A DNA stretch of 64,000 nt from Ligustrum vulgare (taxonomy: Eukaryota > Streptophyta > Magnoliopsida > Lamiales > Oleaceae), in contig OY743179.1 of assembly GCA_963555705.1 (NCBI GenBank), positions 20,964,692 through 21,028,691 of the forward strand. Direction: 5' to 3'. A program made the position numbers and the translations under genes. Below, piece after piece: positions 46,899 through 57,507 of the stretch; the stretch's first letter is position 1; every line of letters begins with the position of its first letter. The notes under the pieces are model-generated. The model did no database searches, was not told the DNA's origin, and was given only the letters and a program-made list of their open reading frames with translations.

Positions 46899-47407
46899 TG
46901 TGGATGGCTTAGCTTACGATGTTAGTACTTGTACTTATTTGATGGCCTGACATGGTATGCTTGTCCACACGGCTTTTGAGATAATTGATGACGCATCACT
47001 AACATGCAGCTTCGATAATGAATTCGACTTATATTCGTGAAGTGTAGCTTTTGTAGAAGATTTGAAACGTAAATCCAGTTGTTTATGCAGTTGTTTATGT
47101 TCAACTAATGGTCATGATTTTGTATTAAAGACCTTTAGATTATGTATTTTGACTAGCTAATGTTTATGATTTTGTTTATAATTTTGTAGTCTGTTATGTT
47201 CATTTGAGTATTAAATGAGATAGTTGATGCTAGAGTAAACATTTGAGCTAGATAATAAAAACATTATTACAAACATTGGTCAATAAAAATGTTGGTACAA
47301 AACCAAACATAGATTTGCTGACAAACATGCTAAAATAGTGAACTAGTCGAAGTCTAAGGTGATTAACAGAATCAACATGTATTTTCTGAGAAACAAGCTA
47401 CAATACT
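46899..47407. other. Gap between FAR1-like and GRF-like pseudogenes
   Basis: AT-rich 3' flank of the FAR1-like pseudogene with no ORF or repeat that I can support. Confidence 0.4.
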
Positions 47408-47734
47408 CTAGAGTATGCGACAACAGGATGTCCCCCTCATTTCCAAACGACTTAGTCGCCTTACAATTGCATCCTGGGCTACGTCCAACTTCTCCGACAA
47501 ACGCATTAGCTCTTGTTTTTCTTCATTGAGCTGGTTATCATGCGTCTCACCAACGTTAGAGTATGTACGAGTTGATTAATCAACTTTGTCAGCCCAAGTG
47601 AAGTCCTCGTATGAGTGACACTTCCAAAATTTTCGATTCGGATTTCTTAATGTGCGCGATGTGTACAGCTTCATGGAAGCACCACAAATACATCTAAGGT
47701 GGGACTGCGAATCATTTGCACTTGACGTAGACAT
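47408..47734 (-). pseudogene. Small GRF-type zinc-finger ORF with one in-frame stop
   Basis: From the ATG at 47734 the frame reads MSTSSANDSQS, then CICGASMKLYTSRTLRNPNR, then KFWKCHSYEDFTWADKV. This fits the GRF zinc finger: CxC, a Pro-Arg/Phe core and a later Cys/His. TAA at 47576-47578 stops it at 52 residues, but the same frame continues as a Glu/Leu-rich coiled-coil-like stretch (NEEKQELMRLSEKLDVAQDA) to TAG at 47408. GRF proteins of this size are often found with FAR1/MULE sequences in plants, and this one faces the FAR1-like pseudogene. It is possibly spliced; no intron is obvious. Confidence 0.6.
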
Positions 47735-47984
47735 TGCTTAAGCACCTAGCCTCCAGTGGAGACAAAAAAAAATATTAACTAACAAATTGCATCTATGAGG
47801 CTCAGGCAGAGCTGTAATTTCCAATGCTAAGATATATATGACTGACCCTTTAACGTTACAGAAATTCAAAATCTTTATCTCCAACTCAAACAAATTAATC
47901 GTCATAGCCTCTAAACATCAAACAAACCCAAAAGCAAAAACATACATAACTTATCTAGTGCACAGCGGAATGATCTCAGTACAT

Positions 47985-48275
47985 CAAATTGTAGCAAAAT
48001 TCAGGAAGTAGAACTCACACACAAAATGTATTATTTTAACGAATCCATCCACCCAAACTTAGGAACTACAACTCACACACAAATTGTAGAAAAAATTATG
48101 GAATTTAAACGAACCAGTCCACCCAAAATCAGGAAATACGACTCACACACAAATTGTAGCAAAAATTATGGTGAATCGAACCTACATAAGTGGCTTCAGG
48201 ATTTTAACCAACCCTCCACCCACATCATCGTTTTGAAACTAGAACTCACACACAAAATGTAGCAACAATCAGTTA
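47985..48275. repeat. Degenerate tandem repeat with ACTCACACACAAA core
   Basis: Four units of roughly 60-110 bp, each with a CAGGAA.TA-like start, ACTCACACACAAAATGTA or ACTCACACACAAATTGTA, and often a CATCCACCCAAA part. Located 5' of the GRF-like ORF (minus strand). No coding role seen. Confidence 0.65.
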
Positions 48276-48613
48276 TACTGCATAAAAAATTATCAGGTAT
48301 ATAGCATAAAAATTACCTTTGCGAAAATTTTCTGTCAAAGGATCACCGTCGTTCCTCTTCAAGATTCCAATCAGTGAGCAGCTCGGTTGTAGAGTTGGGC
48401 TGTGAGTGAAGTTGCAGACAAGAATGTGGTGTGAGTGGAGTTGCAGACAAAAATGTGGAGAGAGAGAGAGAGTGGTGTGGCGCTGGAATGGTGAGAGAGT
48501 GAAAGATAGGTATGGTCAAATTCAAAGTCATGTGGGCCCACCTAGTTATCAAATGACTGAATTTGGTTAGCTGTGCACACTATTGTACATGTGTGTCGTG
48601 CACTAGATCATTA

Positions 48614-48616
<3 letters not shown>

Positions 48617-48679
<63 letters not shown>
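48617..48679. repeat. (AT)n microsatellite
   Basis: About 30 AT units in a row. Confidence 0.95.
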
Positions 48680-48680
<1 letters not shown>

Positions 48681-48789
48681 CGAGAAAAGAATATGTGGAA
48701 GATAAACGGAAAGGAAAGGGGGAGAAACACAAAAGAGTTCCAAGTATAGGAAGGAAAAATGACGGGTCTTATATATTTCACATATCTTA

Positions 48790-50137
48790 ATTTTTTTTAC
48801 GGTTCGTATGTTTATTGTTCCAGGAATTTCTTTAAATATTATAATTTGAATTGATTTAAAACTTAAAATGGAAAAGAAAAATTACATTTAAATAGAAATT
48901 GTAATAAGTAAAAAATAGATATATCTTTGATATACGCTCAAAATTTTATTAAAATAAAAACGAAAAGAAAAAGAAAAAAATTAAAATCAAATTGTCAAAT
49001 TCCATATAAAAAGGTCTATTATGTGAAACCATCACAATGAGAGAATTTTTAAAAATTAAAAAATTATAGATACGAATTATCAAAATATTCAAAACTTATT
49101 CAATAATTTCCAATACAACGTGACTTTTCATTTTCCACCGAGCAGTCAAAGTGTTATATTACCGGAAAAAAACTATTTTTATAAGATTTAAATAAATGTA
49201 TTTCACCACATCCTATTTTAAAATATTATGAGTTTCCTAACATGCCTTTATTTTTATTTTGATAAAAATTAGTTAAACTAATTGTTAATTAAGTCAGTAA
49301 ATGTATTTTACATATTTTTATTATTTAAACCTGTAGTATTAAACATAAATAAATGAACAAAATGAGTAAATAAATAAATAAAATTAAATAAATAAATAAA
49401 TAAACAAAATGAGTAAATAAATTAATAAATGAACAAAATGAGTAATATGTGTGTCAATTCGACTTGAAATTAATTATTTATGATCAAATTAAATTTAGTT
49501 AAGAAATTACAAATATCATTACTTAAATAAAACAATTTTGAAATAGTGTGACATGTGAAAAAATTAAAATGTACAAAATAAGATATTTACATTTAATTTT
49601 TGATGTGATTTCAGAAAAATAAGATTTTTAATATTAAAGATAACAAATGATTCGACCATTAATAATTAAAATACAATTTTTATATTGATGGCTACACATA
49701 AAATTTATAATATGAAGAACAATATAAAAATAAAAATAAAAATAAATTAAATAATCATTTTAATACTGATAACTAAAAATATTAATTGAACTCATTCAGT
49801 ATTAATGTTAATAATAAAATTAAAATTGATTAAAAAAGTAATATATATATATAAGACAATAAATGCGTTTACATTTGTCTAGATTTTGCATTCACATTTG
49901 ACATACATACATTCATTTTGTATTCACCCTAATCCAGTTTGCATTCACACTGTTTAATTTTATGTGAACTTACTATTTATAGAAACGAAAAATGGGCAAA
50001 AAATTGTTTTAAGAAACCACCCAACTTTTATATGTTATAAAGATATTATATATTATATTTCCTAGTGGCTATAATATAAATTAAGTGTGGATTGTGTTCA
50101 TTGTAGGTTGCATATTTCAAAATTTGGTGAACATTTA
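48790..50137. other. Gap: very AT-rich intergenic DNA
   Basis: Contains AAATAAAT-type low-complexity runs and a small repeat (GAACAAAATGAGTAA, three times between 49340 and 49445). No gene or transposon end recognised. Confidence 0.5.
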
Positions 50138-50273
50138 GGCTGCATTCTCTTTGTCATTTTTTAGCCGTTTTCTATTTCTCAAAAAGTAGAAAACACGTTC
50201 TCTTGTACTGTTTTCTGAAGAAGAAAAAAACTAGAAATGATTTCCAAAATTTTTAAAGAAAATGGAAAGCACC

Positions 50274-50394
50274 ATGCTACACACACAAAATGGATTAAAC
50301 ACTGGATGACACACCCCTCACATGGAGGGAGGTCCGCACACTGTGGGCCCCCTAGTATGTGAGTAGTGTGTCATGCATTTTGTGTATTTAGCAT
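50274..50394. mobile_element. Foldback MITE, related to that at 3104-3250
   Basis: About 121 bp with inverted arms: ATGCTACACACACAAAATG ... GATGACACACCCCTCACATG on the left, and the reverse complement of the right arm ATGCTAAATACACAAAATG ... ATGACACACTACTCACATA. The centre GGAGGTCC/GGGCCCCC resembles the centre of the 3104 element. It lies inside a degraded sequence (50138-50480) related to the 42395 MITE (GCATTCTCTTTG start). Confidence 0.65.
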
Positions 50395-50510
50395 TATTCA
50401 AATGGAAAACAATTTTTTCACGTTTTCCTTGTTTTCTACCAAATTCTAACCCTAGTTGAAAATGGGGAAAACACCATGTTTTCGGTATATATATAAAAAA
50501 AACCGAAACG

Positions 50511-50619
50511 AACACGGAGAGAAGACGCGGCTCCTGTGATCAAGGCCGATCTAGGGTTCCCTACCTACCTCCAATCTCTTGCTCGCTTGAATAAAGCCGA
50601 ATTGGAGTCCTACGTGCAG
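50511..50619 (+). other. Exon-like segment with TATA box and splice donor, unidentified
   Basis: A TATATATAAAAA box at about 50488-50499 is followed by a GC-richer stretch that reads DLGFPTYLQSLARLNKAELE SYVQ and stops at a good donor CAG|GTAATG (50619/50620). Upstream of this there is no ATG in frame close by; only GTG at 50536. It looks like the first exon of a host gene or a captured gene fragment. I do not recognise the protein, and no second exon is evident before the CACTA element. Confidence 0.35.
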
Positions 50620-52074
50620 GTAATGTCTTTCTCTTCCTCGCTCTGTCGCTTTCTCTCAAAGCTGGAACCCATATTCAAATCGGAGTCCTACTACTTATGC
50701 CCCTACCAAAGTATTTGTCACAGGGTTCAAACGGAAATTGAAATGGTTGTGATGGCATTGAGATATGAGTGTGATTTCCATAGTTAAAGGAAGAAGCATT
50801 GGGTGTAATTTTTTTTTCATCAAAGGTGATATTGTTATTGATATTCTTTTTCCAATTTTATGAATTAGTTGGTGCGTCATGCATCTCCACCTGAATAAAC
50901 TGGAATGCTTGTTGATTCTTTTGTGAGTATATATTTCAGTGCATTGTTTGTCATTGGTTCTTGATGTTCTTGGAGGAAACTTTTCTTGAAGTTTAAATGC
51001 AATTTGGATTGATATTTATTCCGCCTCTCTCCTCCTTTAAGCTCCGACGTGAGAACCAGTAGGACGAGAAGAAGAAGAGTATATGATAGTAAATTTGTGC
51101 AACACATTTCTCTCGTATACTGGGAATGAGAATGTCTACCTTTATTTCTGTGTTCCTTTTGGAGATTTATTCTTAATATTGTGGCTTTGTACTCTTGTGA
51201 GTAAATTAATGATGGTATATGGATTAAGTGAAATAGTTGTCATCTGAGTCTTATTGTTGGATGAGGTATCATGTTTTTCCTTTGATCTGTTTGCAAGATT
51301 TTTGGTTAGATATTTTCCATTTTTTGCATATGTTAAGAGTTAAGTAAACAATAAAACCAATTCCAACTCCGTCCTATTTCCATTCAGCGTGATGGCCTTA
51401 TTAGTTATTACTAGGATCAAGTTTATGATGTGAAATTGATGCATATAACTTGAACCTTTGTAAAGAACAATTTTTGTTTGCATGAAGTTTAACTGAAGGA
51501 AAATATAGAGGCACGTTCACTGGTAAAATGTCGAGGACTGATTATTTGTGAATACGATTATTGTTTACTGTGGCTCAAATTAGAAGGTGTAATGTTTTCT
51601 ATCTTATGCTTCATATTTCCTAAAGAATCTCCTCGCATTGCTGCCATTAACCTCAAATGGAAAGAATGAAATTCGGGTGTTTTCTAGCATTAACCTGAAA
51701 TGAAAACACGTCATTTAATTGATATAAGCCAATAAGAAACTGAAATCTTCACACAAATTTGAACCAAACCATTGCTGGTAATAACCTTCACTAGAAAGAA
51801 TGAAGTTTGTATGAAATTTAATTGTTTGTGACTAGGACTGTTAAAACTGCAACTATATGGACATGTAATGCATTGATTGTGAATTGCATGAACTGTGCTT
51901 ACTCTGATCAATTTTGTGTTAAGTTTGACCAAGATCTTTACGAGCTGTGACTATTTGGGATTAGATCTATGAAAATTGTGATTGTTTGTGACCTATAATG
52001 CATTGATTGTGATTTGGCTAGTGTAAACAATGACCATTTGTGACCAATTCTGTGACAACGGTGATGATTTGGTC
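50620..52074. other. Gap: possible intron or non-coding sequence
   Basis: Moderately AT-rich, without a supported gene. Between 51840 and 52050 the motif AATGCATTGATTGTGA occurs twice and GTGACTA/GTGACCA motifs recur, suggesting an old local duplication. Confidence 0.4.
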
Positions 52075-52565
52075 TTTCACTAGTACAAATTAGACCAAAA
52101 AACAAGTAATTTACGTCTCTTTTTTGAAAAAACCGACGCATATAAAAATGGTGGTGACAATTTTGTAAATATGTTATGAGAATATGCGTCAATTTTTTAC
52201 ACAAAACTGACGCATATAGTGTGCGTTGACAAAAGCGTCGATTTTATTACAAAATCGACGCATAAAATGAAGTATATGCGTCGGTTCTTCTAACAATATG
52301 CGTCGGTATTGACACAGGAACCGACACATATTGTTTAAATTTTATCTAACCAGATCTGGTAATCACTCTCTGTTTTCTATCACTTTCTCTCCTCGCTCTC
52401 TTTTTACATCTCTCTTTCACTCAAACCCACCTCGACCCTCGCCACGCCATCGCCTCTCTCTCATTTCTGCCACGCCGCCGCCGCCTCTCTTATTTTTAAG
52501 GTATATATAGATATATATTGCTATATTTTTATATTTATATATGTTATAAGAAGTATGTATATATA

Positions 52566-52575
52566 TGTGTGTGTA

Positions 52576-52622
<47 letters not shown>
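52566..52622. repeat. (GT)n microsatellite inside the CACTA element
   Basis: About 20 or more GT units, briefly interrupted by AAT near its start. Confidence 0.9.
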
Positions 52623-52626
<4 letters not shown>

Positions 52627-53189
52627 GTTTATGTTTATATATATAAACATAAATTTAACATAACATAACGTACATATATAGTGTAGTAATCTTTTTAGAT
52701 ATATGTTGTATATTTATTATGTATATGATGATTTAATTTATGTGTTAGTTAGTTTAAATGACTTTTTATTAGTTTAGTTCGAATGTTAATTTTAGATTGT
52801 TGATTTTTAGTTGGTAGATGGATATATTGCAATTTTTGAATTGTTGGAGTTTTAGTGAAATTTTAGAATGTTATTTTTTTTTTTATAGAATATACTATTG
52901 ATTGTAGACATTTGATGTTGAGGAGTTGGGAATTGATGTCGGATTAATTTTGGAGTAGTTGATGATGTTGAATTTTGACTAAAGTTTTGTTCGAGTTTTG
53001 GATATGTTGAGGTTGAATATTTTGGTGTTATTGTGACATTTTTATTCTTCCTACAGGTTGGCTAAGTCCAATTTACAGGGGAGATTCTGCCAAAATTTTC
53101 GTACGATTTTGTAACTAAAAATGAAATTTATAATTTAAGGTGATTTCATTCATTTTAATACATTGTGAATATCTTGATATATAGGTCGT

Positions 53190-55570
53190 TAGATATGGAG
53201 TTGGATATATGGGAGACATAGTACACAAGAATATGTGAAAGAAGTTGAAGAATTTATGAAATGTGCTGAGGAAAACAAAATAAAGAAAGGGGAAGAAATT
53301 ATTTTATGTCAGAAATTATTTTATGTCCTTGTTGTGATTGTAAGAATTTGAGAAAGTTTTGTAGTTCTGAGCAAGTGAAGAGTCATTTGATTCATCGTGG
53401 GTTTAAGGAGGGTTATATACGATGGATATAACATGGTGAGATTATACTTTCCAGGACGAGCACAGGTGAGAATGGGAGTTTGAGCAATAATGATGAGATT
53501 AATGTGGAGAATGACGAGAATGATGTGGATAATGATCGGATAGATGAAATGATGCGTGATATACAAGAAGATTTCATTGAAAAGCCTCATATATTCGATA
53601 ACCTATTCAATGATTCTGAAAAGCCTTTGTTTTGTGGTTGTAATAAATTCACAAAATTGTCTGATGTGTTCAAATTGTATAACTTGAAAGCAAGGAATAT
53701 GTGGAGTGATAGGATTTTCAGGGCATTGTTGGAACTTTTACGAGAGATGCTTCAGGAGGATAACGAGCTTCCTAGTTCAATTTACGAGGTAAACAAAATG
53801 TTGTGCCTTATGGGTATGGAGATCGAAATGAAACATGCATGTCCAAATGATTGTGTATTATATCAGAATGAGTATAAGGACTTGCATCTGTGTCCGAAGT
53901 GTGGGGCATCGGGCATTGAGGTATAAGTGAAAGCACGAAAATAATAATTGTGAGGATAAGAAATGCCCTCCGACAAAGGTGTTATGGTACCTACCCGTAA
54001 TACCAAGATTGAAACGCGTGTTTGCTAATGCAAATGATGCTAAGAACACGTGATGGCACACTGAAGGGAGGAAAGAAGATGGTAAGTAAGGACACCGGGC
54101 CGATTCTCCTCAGTGAAGGAACATTAATAGGATGTTTCCAGAATTTGGTAGCGAAGATGGAATCTTAGGCTTGGACTATGCATAGATAAGATGAATCCGC
54201 ACGGTAACATGAGTAATCGACATAGCACTTGGCCGATTCTTTTGGAGATTTACAATATTCCCCCTGGTTATGTATGAAGTGCAAGCACATCATGTTGTCG
54301 TTGCTAACATCAGAGCCCAAGCAATTGAGAAATGATATAGATGTTTACCTTGCACCATTAATTGAAGATTTAAGGCTGTTGAGGAATGAAGGTGTGTCGG
54401 TGTTTGATGCACATAGCCAAATGAATTTTATTTACGTGTTATGGTATTTTGCACCATAAATGACTTTTCACCTTATGGTAAATTTTCGGGTTATACTAAC
54501 AAATGAGCTAAAGCATGTCCCATTTGTGAGGAAAACACGATTGATCTTTGGTTAAAAACTGTAAGAAAAATTTGTTAATGAGTCATCAAATTTTTCTCCC
54601 TGTTGACCACCCTGATCGAAAGAAGAAAAAGGCCTTTAATGGAAAAATCGAGACTCGAGCTTCCTGTTAACAGGAAATGAGGTTTATGAACGAGTTAAAA
54701 ATATTGATGTCGTGTTTGGAAAACTTTTTAAGCCTCCTTAGAAGAGTTTTTGGAAGAAGAGATCCATATTTTGGGATCTACCGTACTTGGAACATTTACA
54801 AGTAAGACATTGTTTTGATGTAATGCATGTGAAGAAAAATGTATGTGATAGTATCATCGGGACATTATTGAACATTCAAGGAAAAACGAAAGATGGTATC
54901 AAAGTTAGAAAAAACATGGTAGAAATGGAGATACGGGATAAATTAGCACCTCAAGAGTCGGAAAAGCATACCTTTTCATCCCCCGCTTGTTATACTTTGT
55001 CTAGAAAAGAGAAAACAAGCTTTTGTGAGTGCTTAAATGCTGTTAAGGTTTCATCTAGATACTCTTCAAACATAAAAAGTCTTATGTCGATGAAGGACCT
55101 GAAATTGGTTAATATGAAGTCTCATGATTGTTACCAGTTGCAATTCGAGGCTTACTTCCAAAACATGTTAGACATGTCATTATAAAACTGTGTTTTTTCT
55201 TCAACACAATTTTGCAGTAAAGTTGTTGATCCGGAGGCATTGGATGATTTGCAGGCCGATATTGTTATCACTCTATATCAATTTCAAATGTATTTTCCAC
55301 CATTATTCTAAAATGTCATTTACCCGACAATCTCCGCTTGTTGACAATGCAACGTTACAACGTCTGGTTGATGATTGCAAAATGTTGCACAAAAGCGGTC
55401 ATTCGGACACCTGTTTGTATTAACCTTTCACTGTGCCTTTAGACACAGATGTGTTTCATCATACAAACGACACAGAGCTTGCAATACAAGAAAAATAATT
55501 TTGATAGCGTCGTTACGTATATGGCTGAAACCATGCAGAGCTTGCAATCCAAGAAATACATTCTCGCACC
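53190..55570 (+). pseudogene. TNP2-like CACTA transposase, broken
   Basis: N-terminal transposase-associated domain at 53225-53440 (VEEFMKCAEENKIKKGEEI, then in another frame CCDCKNLRKF and VKSHLIHRGFKEGYIRWI). Then CGCNKFTKLSDVFKLYNLKA and NELPSSIYEVNK with HACPNDCVLY...LCPKCGAS (53630-53920). The catalytic TNP2 region follows: LEHLQVRHCFDVMHVKKNVC and DSIIGTLLNIQGKTKDG (54790-54900), and further on LQADIVITLYQFQMYFP (55250-55300). Stops and frame changes are many. One frameshift is caused by a perfect 17-bp tandem duplication (AGAAATTATTTTATGTC at 53294-53310 and 53311-53327). The gene cannot make transposase. Confidence 0.85.
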
Positions 55571-56059
55571 GTATTTTCAAGAGTAAGATTATGAATATTC
55601 ATTCTTTCTTACTTAATTTGAATCATTTGGCATTTAAACTTGTATTTATACATTCATAATACGTAGGAATAATTGGATGTTACTTATGATTTTTTCTCAA
55701 TCCAATACTGTGTACTTCTTGGATTCAGCGGGGTGACATAAGCGTAAAATACAAATCGGACCAGCATTGAATACGTAAGTATTTATATATTTCCTTGATC
55801 ATTTTTTTTTGTATAGTATGTGGTGGATAAGTTTTAATAGTTTATAAATAGAATAGTTATTATCGAGTTTGAGGTGAAATTGATATGTTTGTGTTGTGAT
55901 TAAAATTTCTGTATAAATGTTATAATCATTCATATTTATTGAAATTTAGGGTTCTTAAAATATTCTGGATATATGGTGGTAAGGGGAGTATCGACAAAGT
56001 AAATTGAAAACAAATTGCGGTATGTCAATTTAAAATTTACTACAAACTTCTAAATAATT

Positions 56060-56061
<2 letters not shown>

Positions 56062-56156
<95 letters not shown>
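56062..56156. repeat. (CT)n and (TA)n microsatellites
   Basis: About 30 CT units followed directly by about 15 TA units, inside the right part of the CACTA element. Confidence 0.95.
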
Positions 56157-56157
<1 letters not shown>

Positions 56158-57042
56158 CTAATAATTTTAATGTGAAAATTTCAGTGTCCTCAGCAACACG
56201 GAGGTTTTGGATGTGACTATTATATTAAGAGAAACATGTATGAAATAGTCATACAATATTTTCAATTGACTTCTTTAGATAAGGTATTATAAATATTGAA
56301 TACTACCAAATTGTTTAATAATAAATTTATTAGTTATTAAGAAATAACTAATAATTTATCTTAATTGTTTGTAGGCATTTTATCAATATTCTTACTCAAT
56401 AGAGAAGATGGACGAGATTAGAAATTTATGGGCTAAATACTTCTATGAATCTTGTATGTAAATTTTCATTTTTTATGTTAATATATATGTGAACATTTTT
56501 AATAACTATCATTAATATTAATGTAAATTGACTTATATAATTTTATTATGCATTTGTGTTGATTATTTGTTGGTTGTTGATAGTTACATTTGACGATGAG
56601 ATCGAATATAAAATAATAAACAGGATTTTTGGATAAAAAAAAAAGAATATGTGTCTGTTTTAGTGTACAACCGATGCATGTAGTCATACTATATGCGTCG
56701 GTTGTAGTGTGATATAGTATGACTATATGCGTTGGTTGTACACTACAACAGACGCATATTGACGCATATAATAATACTTTTAGCGTCGAATAACAACCAA
56801 CACATATTCCCTTTACCCTGTACGTCTGTGCCAAATGCGTAACTTCCACAACCGACGCGTAATGTTTTTTTACAACCGACACAAATGATTGAAACTGTAC
56901 TAGTGTTTGGATAAGGTCTTTAGGAGTCGGTTCGTTGGACAGAGTCGGAAACATCTGATAATCCTCCATATTATTAAATTTTAAGAGAAAAAACAACCCA
57001 ATATTTAGATCAGTCATCTCAAAATCAACTAAGCCCCAGATT

Positions 57043-57291
57043 CTATGCACCATCATTCTTCAGAGCATTTCTATAATTCATATGTGTGTCCACATTATTA
57101 CCTACTTTCCTCGCTTGTGCAGAGATTGTGCTATTAAGACTAGCAGTATTTTTGTTTTCCAGAATCATGATATCCCTCTTCAACCCTTGAGGATTCTTTA
57201 CTTTTCTTAGTGCTTTTTTGCAAGTGATCATCTTCCTCAGAAGATTATCTCGGGGATCGTTAATAATCTGGAGAGAATCAGAAGGCTTCAT
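57043..57291 (-). CDS. Hypothetical 82-residue ORF with leader-like upstream sequence
   Basis: ATG at 57291 is preceded by a CT-rich, UTR-like stretch (minus strand, 57300-57360). The protein starts MKPSDSLQIINDPRDNLLRK, is rich in Lys/Asn, may form a coiled coil, and stops at 57043. It lies between the CACTA right end and the Helitron 3' end. No homology recognised; it could be a first exon or chance. Confidence 0.3.
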   Translation of the reverse strand: MKPSDSLQIINDPRDNLLRKMITCKKALRKVKNPQGLKRDIMILENKNTASLNSTISAQARKVGNNVDTHMNYRNALKNDGA

Positions 57292-57507
57292 TAACGAATT
57301 TTGAAAATATGAAGAAGTGAAGGAGAAAGCGGTAGAGAGAGAAATGTAGAGAGTGAAGCTCCTTTTAACTAATTTTATTTTAATAATATTATTATTAATA
57401 TATTTAAATTAAATAAGACCTGATTTTTGGATAAATATCTTATCAAACTTATCTTTATATTGTTAAGTTGAAAAATATGTGTCCATGTAACTACCTTTAA
57501 ACAATCA

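Larger units (their letters stand above)
52078..56905 (+). mobile_element. CACTA (En/Spm) DNA transposon
   Basis: Ends CACTAGTACA (52078) and TGTACTAGTG (ending 56905) are perfect 10-bp inverted repeats, flanked by TTT on both sides (52075-52077 and 56906-56908), as expected for the 3-bp CACTA duplication. Both ends hold many subterminal GACGCA/TGCGTC motifs (52130-52330 and 56660-56880), the usual binding sites for the element's own protein. A leader exon-like segment (52340-52500) precedes the degraded transposase. Confidence 0.9.

Noticed and set aside
48563..48790. 75-residue ORF with an Ile-Tyr run
   Set aside because: The run is a translation of the AT microsatellite.
51938..52204. Antisense ORF spanning the CACTA left end as a gene
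   Set aside because: It crosses a transposon boundary, so the open frame as it stands is partly accidental; only the host-side part is mentioned as a weak finding.
52417..52650. 77-residue ORF with His-Thr run
   Set aside because: Translation of the GT microsatellite and GC-rich leader inside the CACTA element.
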